Below, in pieces: positions 25,059-33,831 of a DNA stretch of 64,000 nucleotides (position 1 is the first letter of the stretch; the number at the start of each line of letters is the position of its first letter). Under the pieces are notes generated by a model. It was given only the letters and a program-made list of their open reading frames with translations, had not been told where the DNA came from and did not search any database. Made by a program: the position numbers and the translations under genes. Origin of the DNA: a bacterium (GTDB lineage Bacteria; Cyanobacteriota; Vampirovibrionia; Obscuribacterales; Obscuribacteraceae); contig JAGOSY010000020.1 in assembly GCA_018062085.1 (NCBI GenBank), positions 39,191 to 103,190 on the forward strand, given 5' to 3'.

Positions 25059-26183
25059 ATGAGTGCCAATACTAAAAAAATGGTGGTACCGTCCAACGCG
25101 GACACTCCACCCCAAATGCATTTGCTTGTATCCAGCGGCGGTTCCCGGGCCATCCTTGCAGGTGCTGGAGTTATCCTCGCCTGTGACCACGCTGGTATCA
25201 ACAATTGGAAATCTGTCGGTGGCATCAGCGGTGGGTCTTTGCCTACTGTCATGATGGCTTCTGGCATGGATGCCAAGACCACGGTAACCACTGCAATCGA
25301 CGTCGACTTCTCCAGTCTTCTCACCCGTCGCGGCAGTATGCTGAAAATTCTCTTTGCATACCTGATGCAGAGTCGTTACGAGACCAGCCGTCCCCGCTTC
25401 GGCGTTCTCAGTTCTGAAAAAGTGGGCGAGTTCATCGAGAGAGTCGTTGGCCAGCAGATGGGTTCACCCATTTGGCCGACCAAGTACTGGACGATGGCCA
25501 ATGTCGGTGATGACCAGCTGGTCTTCAACTCCACCGGCGTTCACCAGATGCGCAAGAACGGCGGCTACCGCCTGCTCAACACCGAATCTGGACCTCTCGG
25601 CGCTGCCATTCGTGGCAGTTGTGCGGTTCCTGGCATCATCGATGCTGTTCCTATCAACGTTGGCGACGAGAACTTCTGGCTGCACGATGGTGCCCTTTCG
25701 GAAGAAGGCCGCACTCCGGTCAGCATTCCTGAAAAGTACTACGGTGCCCAGCCTCAGAACATCATCGTCTGTGACGTCGGTGACGGTGCACACGATGAAA
25801 AGTCACGTCGTCGTGAGAATCGCAAGATGACGCTCTGGCGTTGGGTCTGCGGCAAGCTTTGCGTGCCCGGATTCGAACCGGAGCCTCTCGACACCGACAA
25901 AGGCTACATCCTCATCCTGCCGACGATCACCAATTTCAGCTCCCTGCAGTTCACCCTCACACGCGACCAGAAATGGCAAGCGGTGATGTCTGGCTACATG
26001 GGTTCTGTTCCGGCACTGGAAAAGGCTGGTCTGCTCACTGGTGCTGCTCTCGAGCAGGCCAAGAAGGTGACCGCCGACTTCAATGCCATCGTCGCGGATT
26101 GTGTCAGTAGCAAGTCGCCCGTAGGTGTCCTCACCAGCCGCACCGAGGCTCTCTTGCAAGAGAACGGCCTCTGGTCTCGCTAA
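25059..26183 (+). CDS. Patatin-like phospholipase/acyl hydrolase
   Basis: A 374-residue protein with the patatin Ser-Asp dyad: SSGGSRA forms the oxyanion loop, GISGGS holds nucleophile Ser57, and HDGAL holds Asp210. Such enzymes release fatty acids from lipids or thioesters. There is no signal peptide, so it is probably cytoplasmic or membrane-peripheral. ATG 25059 is supported by GGAG six bases upstream, better than ATG 25047, which itself contains that GGAG. It is first in an operon with thiolase and FadB and could supply the fatty acids they degrade. Confidence 0.93.
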   Translation: MSANTKKMVVPSNADTPPQMHLLVSSGGSRAILAGAGVILACDHAGINNWKSVGGISGGSLPTVMMASGMDAKTTVTTAIDVDFSSLLTRRGSMLKILFAYLMQSRYETSRPRFGVLSSEKVGEFIERVVGQQMGSPIWPTKYWTMANVGDDQLVFNSTGVHQMRKNGGYRLLNTESGPLGAAIRGSCAVPGIIDAVPINVGDENFWLHDGALSEEGRTPVSIPEKYYGAQPQNIIVCDVGDGAHDEKSRRRENRKMTLWRWVCGKLCVPGFEPEPLDTDKGYILILPTITNFSSLQFTLTRDQKWQAVMSGYMGSVPALEKAGLLTGAALEQAKKVTADFNAIVADCVSSKSPVGVLTSRTEALLQENGLWSR

Positions 26184-26200
26184 ATTTCTTCAACAAAAAT

Positions 26201-26265
26201 CCTGCCGCTTGGCAGGCGAGGCACTCTCAGGCTTTGGCAAGAAGTTGCTATTCGCCTGAGGGTGC
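26201..26265 (+). promoter_or_regulatory. Two hairpins between the patatin and thiolase genes
   Basis: CCTGCC/GGCAGG (26201-26216, loop GCTT) is followed by a 12-pair stem, GCACTCTCAGGC with GCCTGAGGGTGC (26221-26232, 26254-26265; one G-U pair). There is no T-run. They may set differential expression through RNA processing or partial termination. Confidence 0.5.
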
Positions 26266-26298
26266 TCGACAATAAAGCCAAAATCTACGGAGAATCCC

Positions 26299-27531
26299 AT
26301 GAAATCCGGATCAAAAGTCTATCTTCTCTCTGGCAGTCGTACCCCCATCGGTTCGTTTGGCCGCAGCCTGAAAATGGTTACGGTCGACAAGCTGGCCGGC
26401 CATGCGATGGTGAATGCCATCCGCCGGGCCAATATCGTCGCCGATGCCATCGACCAAATCATCCTTGGTCATGGCTACCAGAGTTCCTACACGCCGAACA
26501 CGGCGCGTTTCGCGCAGCTTGAGTCGGGGCTGCCTGCATCAATTCCCGCTTACACCGTTCAGCGCCAGTGCGGCTCTGGTATGCAGGCCGTCAACGACGG
26601 TATGCGCCTGATTGCCCTCGGCGATGCCGACCTCGTTCTCGCCGGCGGCGCTGAGTCGATGTCGACCATTCCCTACCTCCTGCCTGGTTCGCTGCGCTGG
26701 ACGGGCTTGATCGCCAAGTACGTCAAGTTCGCCAAGATGGGCCCTCGTCCCACGCCTTTCGCCCTGGCTGACAATGGCCTGGCGCCCACCAAGCTGCTCA
26801 AGGACATGAAGACGGTCTACATGGCCGGCACTGCCCAGCGCTTGGCTGACGCCTACAACGTCACCCGCGAAGAGGCCGACGAGTACGCCCTGCGTTCGCA
26901 GACCCTGGCCAACGAGGCCATCAAGAGCGGTCGTTTCGACATCGAAATCGACCCGATTGAAGTTCCTGGCCGCGGCTTCTTCACCCGCGACGAGCATGCG
27001 CGCAAGACCAGCAAGGAAGCCCTTGCCGGACTGAAGCCAGTGCTCGGCACCAAGGTGATCACCGCCGGCAACGCCTCTGGCATCAACGACGGTGCCTGCG
27101 CCCTCGTCATCGCCTCGGAAGCGAAGACCAAAGAGCTGGGTGCAACGCCTCTGGCCGAACTGGTCGACAGTTGTACCGCCGGTGTTGACCCCGAGCAGAT
27201 GGGTATCGGCCCTGTTGCCGCAATCCAGAAGTTGCTCGAGCGCAACGGTCTCACCCTTGCTGACATCGACTTGATCGAGCTCAACGAAGCTTTCGCCACC
27301 CAGTACCTGGCTTGCGAGAAGCTGCTCGGCCTCGACCGCAGCAAGGTCAACGTCAACGGCGGCGCCATCGCCCTGGGTCACCCCATCGGCGTCTCTGGTG
27401 CTCGTCTCATCCTCACCCTGGCTCATGAGCTGAAGCTCCGCAAGAAGAAGCTGGGCATTGCTGCTCTTTGTATCGGTGGTGGCATGGGTATTGCCACTCT
27501 CATTTCCAACCCCGAATTCGAGGGAAAGTAA
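26299..27531 (+). CDS. fadA: Acetyl-CoA acetyltransferase/3-ketoacyl-CoA thiolase
   Basis: A 410-residue thiolase. Nucleophile Cys91 lies in QRQCGSGMQAV, His361 in LGHPIGVSGAR and Cys391 in LCIGGGMG, so the catalytic triad is complete. It cleaves 3-ketoacyl-CoA to acetyl-CoA in beta-oxidation, or condenses acetyl-CoA in the reverse direction. GGAGAA lies four bases before ATG 26299. The stop is separated from the FadB start by one base, so the two subunits of the oxidation complex are coupled. Codon third positions are strongly G/C, as in the next gene. Confidence 0.96.
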   Translation: MKSGSKVYLLSGSRTPIGSFGRSLKMVTVDKLAGHAMVNAIRRANIVADAIDQIILGHGYQSSYTPNTARFAQLESGLPASIPAYTVQRQCGSGMQAVNDGMRLIALGDADLVLAGGAESMSTIPYLLPGSLRWTGLIAKYVKFAKMGPRPTPFALADNGLAPTKLLKDMKTVYMAGTAQRLADAYNVTREEADEYALRSQTLANEAIKSGRFDIEIDPIEVPGRGFFTRDEHARKTSKEALAGLKPVLGTKVITAGNASGINDGACALVIASEAKTKELGATPLAELVDSCTAGVDPEQMGIGPVAAIQKLLERNGLTLADIDLIELNEAFATQYLACEKLLGLDRSKVNVNGGAIALGHPIGVSGARLILTLAHELKLRKKKLGIAALCIGGGMGIATLISNPEFEGK

Positions 27532-27532
27532 T

Positions 27533-29671
27533 ATGACTAACAAGATCGTCACTCTCAACATGCTGCCGGGGGGCATCGCGCACGTCGTGATCAACACCCC
27601 CGACAGCAAACTCAACGTGCTCTCGCAGGCTTTCTTCAGCGAGTTCAATGCTGTCCTCAGCGACCTGGAAGCCCGCCAAGGCATCTATGCAGATGTGAAG
27701 GGCCTCGTGATTTCGTCTGGCAAGGACGACAACTTCTTCGCCGGCGCCGACGTCAAGGAAATCCGTTTCCTCCAGTCGCAGCCCTCCAAGCAGATCTACG
27801 ATGCCACCATGAATGGCCGTAACTGCTTCAACCGCATCACGGCTCTGCCCTATCCCACTGTGGCTGCCATCAATGGCACCTGCTTGGGTGGTGGTCTGGA
27901 GCTGTCGCTGGCCTGCAAGTATCGCATTGCTTCCACTTCTCCCAAGACCTCCCTTGGTCTGCCGGAAACGCAGTTGGGCTTCTTGCCTGGCTGGGGTGGC
28001 ACCATCCGTCTGCCCAAGCTGATCGGCCTGCAGCAGGGTTTCCAGATGATCTCCACGGGCTCCCGTGTCGATGGTCTCAAGGCCTGGCGCCTTGGCCTCG
28101 TCGATGAAACGGCCGTGCCGACTGACTTGGTCAAGCGTGCCGTGGAAATCGCTTCGGGTGCCAAGCCCAAGCGCTTCCAGAAGCCTTTCAAGCAGCGCAT
28201 GATCGACGCTGGCATCGAAACCAAGGCTGGCCGCGCCGTCTTCGCCAACATGGCGACCAAGATGGTGCTGGCGCAGACCAAGGGCAAGTACCCGGCTCCG
28301 CTGGAGGCTCTCAAGCTCATCCTCAAGACCTGGAACATGCCGCAGGAAAAGGCCTTCGAGATGGAATCGCTGATCTTCTCGCGCTTGGCGGTCACGTCGG
28401 TGTCGCGGGCGCTGGTCGGCATTCTCTTCGCCGAAACCGAAAGCAAGCGCATGCCTGAAGGCATCAAGCCTGCCATCAAGGTCGGCACCGTTGGTGTACT
28501 CGGCGCTGGCGTCATGGGTGCAGGCATCGCTCAGGCGGCTGCCTACTCTGGCTACGCTGTCGTGCTCAAGGACATCGACCAGGCTGCGCTCGACAAGGGC
28601 ATGGCCGGCATCAAGGCTCTCTTCGATGGCCTGGTGGAGAAGCGCAAGCTCTCGCAGGTCGAAGCCGATATGAAGTACGGCGCCATCAAGGCCACCGTCA
28701 ACTACGCCGACATGTCTGACTGCGACCTCGTTATCGAGGCTGTGGTCGAGAAGATGGTGGTGAAGAAGGCGGTTCTGGCTGAGCTGGAGAAGGTGATCAC
28801 CAAGCCCTTCGTCTTCGCTTCGAACACCTCTTCGTTGTCGATGGACGAGATGGCCAAGGCTGCTCGCGTGCCTGCCAACGTGGTTGGTCTGCACTTCTTC
28901 AACCCGGTGCACAAGATGAAGCTGGTGGAAGTAGTCAAGGCGGAGGACAGCTCTGCTGAAACCGTCGCTCTGGCCAAGGCCTTCGGCATGCGTCTGGGCA
29001 AGACCACGGTCGTCACCAATGATGGCCCCGGCTTCGTCGTCAATCGCGTGCTCTCGCCTTACATGAAGGAAGCGTTCACGCTTCTGTTGGAAGGTGTCTC
29101 TGCTGACGACATCGACAAGGCTGCCACCAAGTTCGGCATGCCCATGGGCCCCATCGCTCTGATGGACGAAGTCGGCCTCGACATCGTGGCCCACGTCATC
29201 GACGTCATGCACGCCGCCCTGGGCGAGCGTCTGGCGCCGCCAGCCATGATCGCTATGATCAAGAGCACCAAGCTGCTCGGCAAGAAGGGTGGCAAGGGCC
29301 TCTACCTGTACGACCCCAAGACCGGTCGTCGCGCTGGTATCAACCCTGATATCGCCGCAGCGATCACGGCCTCGCCCAAGATCATGACGGTGGGAGCGAT
29401 CCAGGATCGCCTCTTCCTGCCCATGGTCAACGAGGCGGCGCTGTGCTTGCAGGAAGGCATCATCACCGACCCGTCGCAGCTCGACCTGGCCATGATCTTC
29501 GGAACGGGCTTTGCTCCGTTCTTGGGTGGTGTGCTCGGTTATGCTGACCAGGTCGGCGTGCGCACCATTCACCAGAAGCTGCAGTACCTCTCGCAGGTGG
29601 CTGGTGACAACTACAAGCCCGCTCAGCTCATCGTCGACAAGGCGAAGCGCGGCGAGGCGTTTTACAGCTAG
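27533..29671 (+). CDS. fadB: FadB-type multifunctional enoyl-CoA hydratase/3-hydroxyacyl-CoA dehydrogenase
   Basis: A 712-residue protein fusing an N-terminal crotonase domain (about 1-190, with FFAGADVKEI and the GGGLELSLACKYR loop) to a 3-hydroxyacyl-CoA dehydrogenase. The NAD-binding motif GVLGAGVMGAGIA lies near residue 320. The catalytic His and Glu segment is LHFFNPVHKMKLVE, then NDGPGFVVNR. The HAD C-terminal domain occurs twice, as in FadB/FadJ. It performs the second and third steps of beta-oxidation. ATG 27533 was chosen over an upstream in-frame start because AGGGAAAG precedes it and the crotonase domain begins there. It is the last gene of the operon. Confidence 0.96.
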   Translation: MTNKIVTLNMLPGGIAHVVINTPDSKLNVLSQAFFSEFNAVLSDLEARQGIYADVKGLVISSGKDDNFFAGADVKEIRFLQSQPSKQIYDATMNGRNCFNRITALPYPTVAAINGTCLGGGLELSLACKYRIASTSPKTSLGLPETQLGFLPGWGGTIRLPKLIGLQQGFQMISTGSRVDGLKAWRLGLVDETAVPTDLVKRAVEIASGAKPKRFQKPFKQRMIDAGIETKAGRAVFANMATKMVLAQTKGKYPAPLEALKLILKTWNMPQEKAFEMESLIFSRLAVTSVSRALVGILFAETESKRMPEGIKPAIKVGTVGVLGAGVMGAGIAQAAAYSGYAVVLKDIDQAALDKGMAGIKALFDGLVEKRKLSQVEADMKYGAIKATVNYADMSDCDLVIEAVVEKMVVKKAVLAELEKVITKPFVFASNTSSLSMDEMAKAARVPANVVGLHFFNPVHKMKLVEVVKAEDSSAETVALAKAFGMRLGKTTVVTNDGPGFVVNRVLSPYMKEAFTLLLEGVSADDIDKAATKFGMPMGPIALMDEVGLDIVAHVIDVMHAALGERLAPPAMIAMIKSTKLLGKKGGKGLYLYDPKTGRRAGINPDIAAAITASPKIMTVGAIQDRLFLPMVNEAALCLQEGIITDPSQLDLAMIFGTGFAPFLGGVLGYADQVGVRTIHQKLQYLSQVAGDNYKPAQLIVDKAKRGEAFYS

Positions 29672-29708
29672 GTCTCTCGGGACTTAGTTTCAAAAAGCAA
29701 TTTTTGGA

Positions 29709-29748
29709 AGCGGGGCGAATGGCATTGGCTGTTCGCTCCGCTTTTTTT
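29709..29748 (+). terminator. Intrinsic terminator of the beta-oxidation operon
   Basis: A 12-pair stem (29709-29720 with 29731-29742, two G-U pairs, ten-base loop) is followed by seven T's. It lies 38 bases after the FadB stop. Confidence 0.9.
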
Positions 29749-30071
29749 CTTCTTTTGTTTTTTTATGTCGATAGGCTCAAGAGCTTCTCTCGTGTCTCTT
29801 TCTGAATTTCGCTGTGTCTCGAAACCCATTTTTTTTAGCCCCGTGATACTATAAAATGTAGTAGAAAAATTAAAGGTCAACGAAGTCTCGGACCAGAAAA
29901 GCAAAAATATGCCACGAAGAATCAAGGTTTCAGGGCTCAAAGGTACTCATAAATCAAAGCTAGAATTCTGTCTCTCATCGCTCAATACTAGGACAGCCAG
30001 TCACCTCCAGGAAGCGTGATTACACCAATTAATCGCTGTTTTCCTCTCTGCCAACTGTCGAATTTCGGCCT
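29749..30071. other. Intergenic region; no gene or clear signal seen
   Basis: Between the FadB terminator and the stop of the leftward repeat protein. T-rich at first, otherwise unremarkable. The 90-residue leftward frame overlapping it lacks a Shine-Dalgarno and crosses the terminator, so I did not accept it. Confidence 0.6.
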
Positions 30072-30812
30072 CTATCCTCCGCGCACCAGGTCGCCATTAG
30101 GGCTAAAGTCACGGATGATGGCATTGCCATTTTTGTCAAAGTTGGTGTTAGTGCTTGAGCCATCAGGCCGCTTGGTTTCGGAATTAGTGACCGCACCATT
30201 GGCATCAAATACATTAGTATTCTTGCTGCCATCAGGTTCGTGTTTGGTATTGATAGAGCTACCGTCAGGGCGCTTTGTCTCTGAATTGGTGAGAACGCCG
30301 TCTTTGTCGAAGTGATTGGTGTCTCTTGTGCCGTCTTGGCGGTAAGTTGAATTGTCTGATGAACCGTCTGGTTTCTTGCTCTCTGACTGAATGCGATTGC
30401 CATCGGCGTCAAACACATTTGTATTCTTGCTGCCATCTTTCTCGTAGCTGGTATTTATAGAACTGCCGTCAGGTCGCTTTGTCTCAGAATTAGTTTTAGC
30501 ACCGTTCTCGTCAAATCTAGTGCTTTCTCTTGTGCCATCACTGGCAGTGCTGGTCTCCACGCTTGTGCCATCGCTGTTCTTAGATGTATTCTGCATATTG
30601 TTTTTAGGGCCGCCATCATTTGGTCCGAAGGAAATGCCTTTGTCGTCTACGCTAGCGGGAGGCAATGCTCCAGCGGATGTATCAGCTCCTTTGTTTGCTT
30701 CAGGGCGCATACCAGGACCGTATGCTTCGGCGGCGGATGAACTTGCTGCTCTCTCTGCGCCGCTATCGCGGACATTTTCAATAGGCTGAGACTGATTGAC
30801 ATTGTCACTCAT
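30072..30812 (-). CDS. Protein built of 34-residue DGSS/NTxFDxxG repeats
   Basis: A 246-residue hydrophilic protein with no signal or membrane segment. From about residue 78 it consists of four and a half near-identical 34-residue repeats, each with PDGSS, an NT, a DGSKNTN-like turn, FDxxG and TNSETKR. This makes a 102-bp tandem repeat in DNA. The turn-rich pattern (DG and NG every 11-12 residues) resembles YD/RHS-like or toxin-associated beta repeats. The N-terminal 70 residues are Ala/Ser/Gly-rich. ATG 30812 has AGGAG seven bases upstream; an in-frame TTG at 30818 is less likely. No family recognised. Confidence 0.75.
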   Translation of the reverse strand: MSDNVNQSQPIENVRDSGAERAASSSAAEAYGPGMRPEANKGADTSAGALPPASVDDKGISFGPNDGGPKNNMQNTSKNSDGTSVETSTASDGTRESTRFDENGAKTNSETKRPDGSSINTSYEKDGSKNTNVFDADGNRIQSESKKPDGSSDNSTYRQDGTRDTNHFDKDGVLTNSETKRPDGSSINTKHEPDGSKNTNVFDANGAVTNSETKRPDGSSTNTNFDKNGNAIIRDFSPNGDLVRGG

Positions 30813-31158
30813 GAACAAGCTCCTTCTCTATAACCAAATTTTGCTTAGTAAGTTTGCGGACTTAGATTTATAGTTTGGCGCCGCTTTGAATTTGCTCATG
30901 TTCACCCATTAATCGTGAAAAACACGTGAATGACTCGTTGAAAACTTACGCAGACTGGCTGTCACAGTACTTTCACGTTGTAGAAATTGGCTCAGTGATC
31001 AATTCGTCAACTGTTCTTTCCCCCGCCTAATCTTTGCTTGAGTTGCCTAGACTGATTAGATGTTGGCGGTCAAAACGGAAGAAATGAACAAAGAAAACCA
31101 GATCAGGCGTAAGCAACTGACCGAGTGCAAAATAAGCAGCAATAACAAAGGAAATGGC
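30813..31158. promoter_or_regulatory. Divergent intergenic region
   Basis: It separates the leftward repeat-protein gene from the rightward exported-protein gene. TTCACGTGTTT on the minus strand (30912-30926) recurs at 49245-49260 before another small leftward gene. It could be a shared promoter element, which is weak evidence. No gene seen; the frame from 31060 to 31158 lacks a Shine-Dalgarno and precedes the real signal peptide start. Confidence 0.4.
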
Positions 31159-32505
31159 ATGAACAGATTCAAGAGAGCCGTGAGTGCAGGTTTGCTGGCG
31201 ACGCTCTTTAGTGCTAACTACACAGCCGTTGCCCTTGCCGCATCAGTGGAGCCAGGTTTAACATCAGCCGTTAAGAAGGAAGTGATAGAAGTGTCCACTA
31301 CGGTTAAAGACACACCCCTGGTCGAAAAATATCTCTTAGATGGTCGACTAAAAGAAGGTGAAGTGGCACTTGTGGCCCATTTGAAAGAGCATGTCGCCGA
31401 CGATCAAGCCCGCTTTGGCCTTGGCGTGTTGCAGTTTCTGCGGGCGGTAGAGGGTCTGGGGCAGTCTTTCACCCGCTATGGAGTTCGCACTTATAGAAAT
31501 CATGGATTCGTTCTGCCTTTCTTGCGTCTGCCAGCGGCAACTAATGAGAATTGCAAAACAATTAGCTACTTCAAGCTACGCCAGATTGTGGAGACTTTTC
31601 AAAAGCAGTTATTGCAGGCCGAAGCGACACTGTCACCCATAAGTAATGCCGATGTCAAATTGCCACTGCATTTTGGCATGATCAAATTAGACTTGAACGG
31701 CACGGGGCAGTCACCTAATGTTCAAGGCAGCGACGACAATAGAAGTCTGTGGAAAGTCTACGCCAAGCTCACGAACAACTCTAATGTTCCAATTGAAAAG
31801 GCAGAGCAGTTTTTCATCAAGTTTGATCGTGGAGACGTGCATTGGCTCCGGGGTTATTGTCATTTGCTGTCGAGTGCTTGTGACATTTATTTAGCTCACG
31901 ACAGCAAAGATTTGTTTGAGCGCACCGCGCATCTATTTTTCACGAAAGTGGATACACCCTATCAATTTTTGAGCAAGTCTAAGCGTATTCGCTCTATTGG
32001 CGCCAGTGATGTGGAGATTCTTGATTTAGTCGCCTTTGTCCATTTAATTAGATGCGACGTGGTTGAGCCGAAAAGAATGGCTTCAGCTCTGAATCATCTG
32101 CAGGCTGTAATTGATCAAAGTCGCGACACCTGGAAGTGGATCATGGCAGAAGAGGATGATGATCACGAATGGTTGCCCAATCCACGGCAAACCGGGGTGA
32201 TTCCTAACGCTCGTGTGAAAGAGCAAATGGTAGTTGCCTGGGCTGGAATTATGAGCGAGAGTGAGAAGATCTTGTCAGGAGAATTATTGATTCCATTTTG
32301 GCGTGGAAGTGAGGGAGATCATCGCGGTATCAATGTGCGCAAAGTCTTTTTGGAGCCACGTCAATTTGATCTTGTGCTCTGGGTGCAGGGCTCAGCTGCA
32401 GCACCATATCTAGAAGAAGGCAAACTTAGCCAGGGTCAAACCTGGAGAGATCTTCGTGGCGAATTTGGCAATCATTTTCCTGGTTTTGCTTTGTGGTTCA
32501 ACTAA
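31159..32505 (+). CDS. Exported protein of an uncharacterised family
   Basis: A 448-residue protein. A signal peptide begins at MNRFKRAVSAGLLATLFSAN and ends near ALAA. This and an upstream AAAGGA decide ATG 31159, not the ATG 99 bases earlier. The mature protein has YGVRTYRNHGFVLPFLRLP and VKLPLHFGMIKLDLNGTG, segments I recall from a conserved periplasmic family of unknown role. The C-terminal half has FDRGDVHWLRGYCHLLSS and FLEPRQFDLVLWVQGS. It is probably periplasmic; no enzyme motif was identified. Confidence 0.78.
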   Translation: MNRFKRAVSAGLLATLFSANYTAVALAASVEPGLTSAVKKEVIEVSTTVKDTPLVEKYLLDGRLKEGEVALVAHLKEHVADDQARFGLGVLQFLRAVEGLGQSFTRYGVRTYRNHGFVLPFLRLPAATNENCKTISYFKLRQIVETFQKQLLQAEATLSPISNADVKLPLHFGMIKLDLNGTGQSPNVQGSDDNRSLWKVYAKLTNNSNVPIEKAEQFFIKFDRGDVHWLRGYCHLLSSACDIYLAHDSKDLFERTAHLFFTKVDTPYQFLSKSKRIRSIGASDVEILDLVAFVHLIRCDVVEPKRMASALNHLQAVIDQSRDTWKWIMAEEDDDHEWLPNPRQTGVIPNARVKEQMVVAWAGIMSESEKILSGELLIPFWRGSEGDHRGINVRKVFLEPRQFDLVLWVQGSAAAPYLEEGKLSQGQTWRDLRGEFGNHFPGFALWFN

Positions 32506-32627
32506 AAAGCAAAAGGCGCCGACCATGGGCCGACGGCTTAAGAGCTCCTTCCACGCATGGTGGATGAGTACTTTATGTTATACCACCGCGAATGCGATTA
32601 TACGCGGAATATTAACAATGTTGACAA

Positions 32628-33116
32628 CTATTTTTGGCTGCTACGGTATGAATTGAACTTTTTTTCTAGGTCTTCTTTCATGTACTTTTTATCCACCATA
32701 TAGGCTGTAACTATGTAAAATCGCTTGGGGGCCTCTTCTATGATTAGAAGATAAGTATCTTCTTTTAGCCAGAAATAGTGCCTTGGCCTGTCTTTTGCCG
32801 AGGGAGAAACAAAGTAAGTTACTATTGAATTCTCAAAATTCTCAATTATTGGTCGGAGCCAATGGACTCTCGCTGCTCTCTGTCCATCTGCCTCTCTTCC
32901 TGCACCAGGCTTAAATTCTCTAGTAACGACATGCCAAAAGCAGTCTTCTTTTTTGTCGGTGGTTGGTTGTGGTTTGATTGTTATAGGTTTGCCAGCGAAT
33001 ATTACTGTGCCGAAAATAAAATCTTGGCAGAATACATCATATTGTTCGTCGATGAGTTGATTGTATTTTGCCCATTCAATTGGCTTTACTGGCGGAGGGA
33101 AGCCTTCGTCAGTCAC
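32628..33116 (-). CDS. Possible RNase-toxin-like protein coupled to a DUF3800 gene
   Basis: A 162-residue basic protein. Its core reads DCFWHVVTREF, then RVHWLRPIIENF, then RHYFWLKEDTYLLIIEE and RFYIVTAYMVD. The order of His, Arg and Thr/Tyr residues on strands recalls the PBECR/EndoU/RelE-like nuclease folds found in phage and toxin proteins. That fold call is by eye and tentative. GTG 33116 has GAGG eight bases upstream and overlaps the DUF3800 stop by eight bases, so the pair is translated together. The region is AT-richer than its surroundings, a hint of transfer. Confidence 0.72.
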   Translation of the reverse strand: MTDEGFPPPVKPIEWAKYNQLIDEQYDVFCQDFIFGTVIFAGKPITIKPQPTTDKKEDCFWHVVTREFKPGAGREADGQRAARVHWLRPIIENFENSIVTYFVSPSAKDRPRHYFWLKEDTYLLIIEEAPKRFYIVTAYMVDKKYMKEDLEKKFNSYRSSQK

Positions 33117-33831
33117 GACTTTTACCTCGTGGTGTCCAAATAAAGATATTGAACTTATTTTCGAATAATTTGGTGCCTTTATTTAGTGGTTGTTTTATTT
33201 GAGACTCGATTTCTTTAATTACTTCGAGTTTGGCTTTGTTATTTTCTAGTCCACGATTCTTGTAAGCGACGGCGCCAATTAAAAAATCTGCAAGTTGAAT
33301 TAATTGCGCTTCGTGTGAGCGAATGCAGCGAATATCTTCAATCATCTTTCCTGCAAAATCGTATTTATCAAAACACAGCGTCTCGCGCAGCTTTTTGATT
33401 TTCCCTCTGCTTCTGGTGTCTTTTACATCGAGATAAATTTTATAAGTTGCATCTGGACTTACTATTTTGTTCAAGAGCCAAAAGTACATCTTGTAATAGA
33501 ACTCATCGGCAGAGCCATTATTGAAAGTGGCATGATCTAGAATCAGCTTATTTGGAATCACAAGAACGCGAAATTTAAGTCTTGGCTCCTTAAAAAACCA
33601 GTCGATTAAAGCTAGGTAAAACGCTAGATTTCCGCTCGATACCTTGGACCATTTCAACTCAGCTGAGGGGCTCAATCCATTTGCTACTTTTATGTCTTGC
33701 AGTTGATGGCCAAGGGTGCGTGCCTCTGATTGCTTTGTCCAAACGCAACCGAGAAGCATCGGCTTAATTCCATCGTGTGGTAAGTGACAAGACTCGTCAC
33801 AGTAAATGTTGAAAGCTAGAGAATCATTCAT
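33109..33831 (-). CDS. DUF3800 family protein (RNase H-like fold)
   Basis: A 240-residue protein matching DUF3800: YCDESCH with Asp12 and Glu13 at the N-terminus, ELKWSKV, YLDVKDTRSR, and AQLIQLADFLIGAVAY near the C-terminus. The acidic residues are placed as in RNase H-like nucleases. Members are common in mobile and defence-associated regions, but their role is not established. It overlaps the next gene by eight bases. There is no strong Shine-Dalgarno before ATG 33831. Confidence 0.85.
   Translation of the reverse strand: MNDSLAFNIYCDESCHLPHDGIKPMLLGCVWTKQSEARTLGHQLQDIKVANGLSPSAELKWSKVSSGNLAFYLALIDWFFKEPRLKFRVLVIPNKLILDHATFNNGSADEFYYKMYFWLLNKIVSPDATYKIYLDVKDTRSRGKIKKLRETLCFDKYDFAGKMIEDIRCIRSHEAQLIQLADFLIGAVAYKNRGLENNKAKLEVIKEIESQIKQPLNKGTKLFENKFNIFIWTPRGKSRD

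Noticed and set aside
27500..29572. 690-codon leftward open frame antisense to FadB
   Set aside because: It has no Shine-Dalgarno, its product is His/Leu-rich and unlike any protein, and it is explained by the G/C-rich third positions of fadB. The same holds for 22444-24042 and 37703-39217.
29668..29940. 90-codon leftward frame after FadB
   Set aside because: It crosses a strong terminator, has no Shine-Dalgarno and is Lys/Ser-rich without a recognisable pattern.
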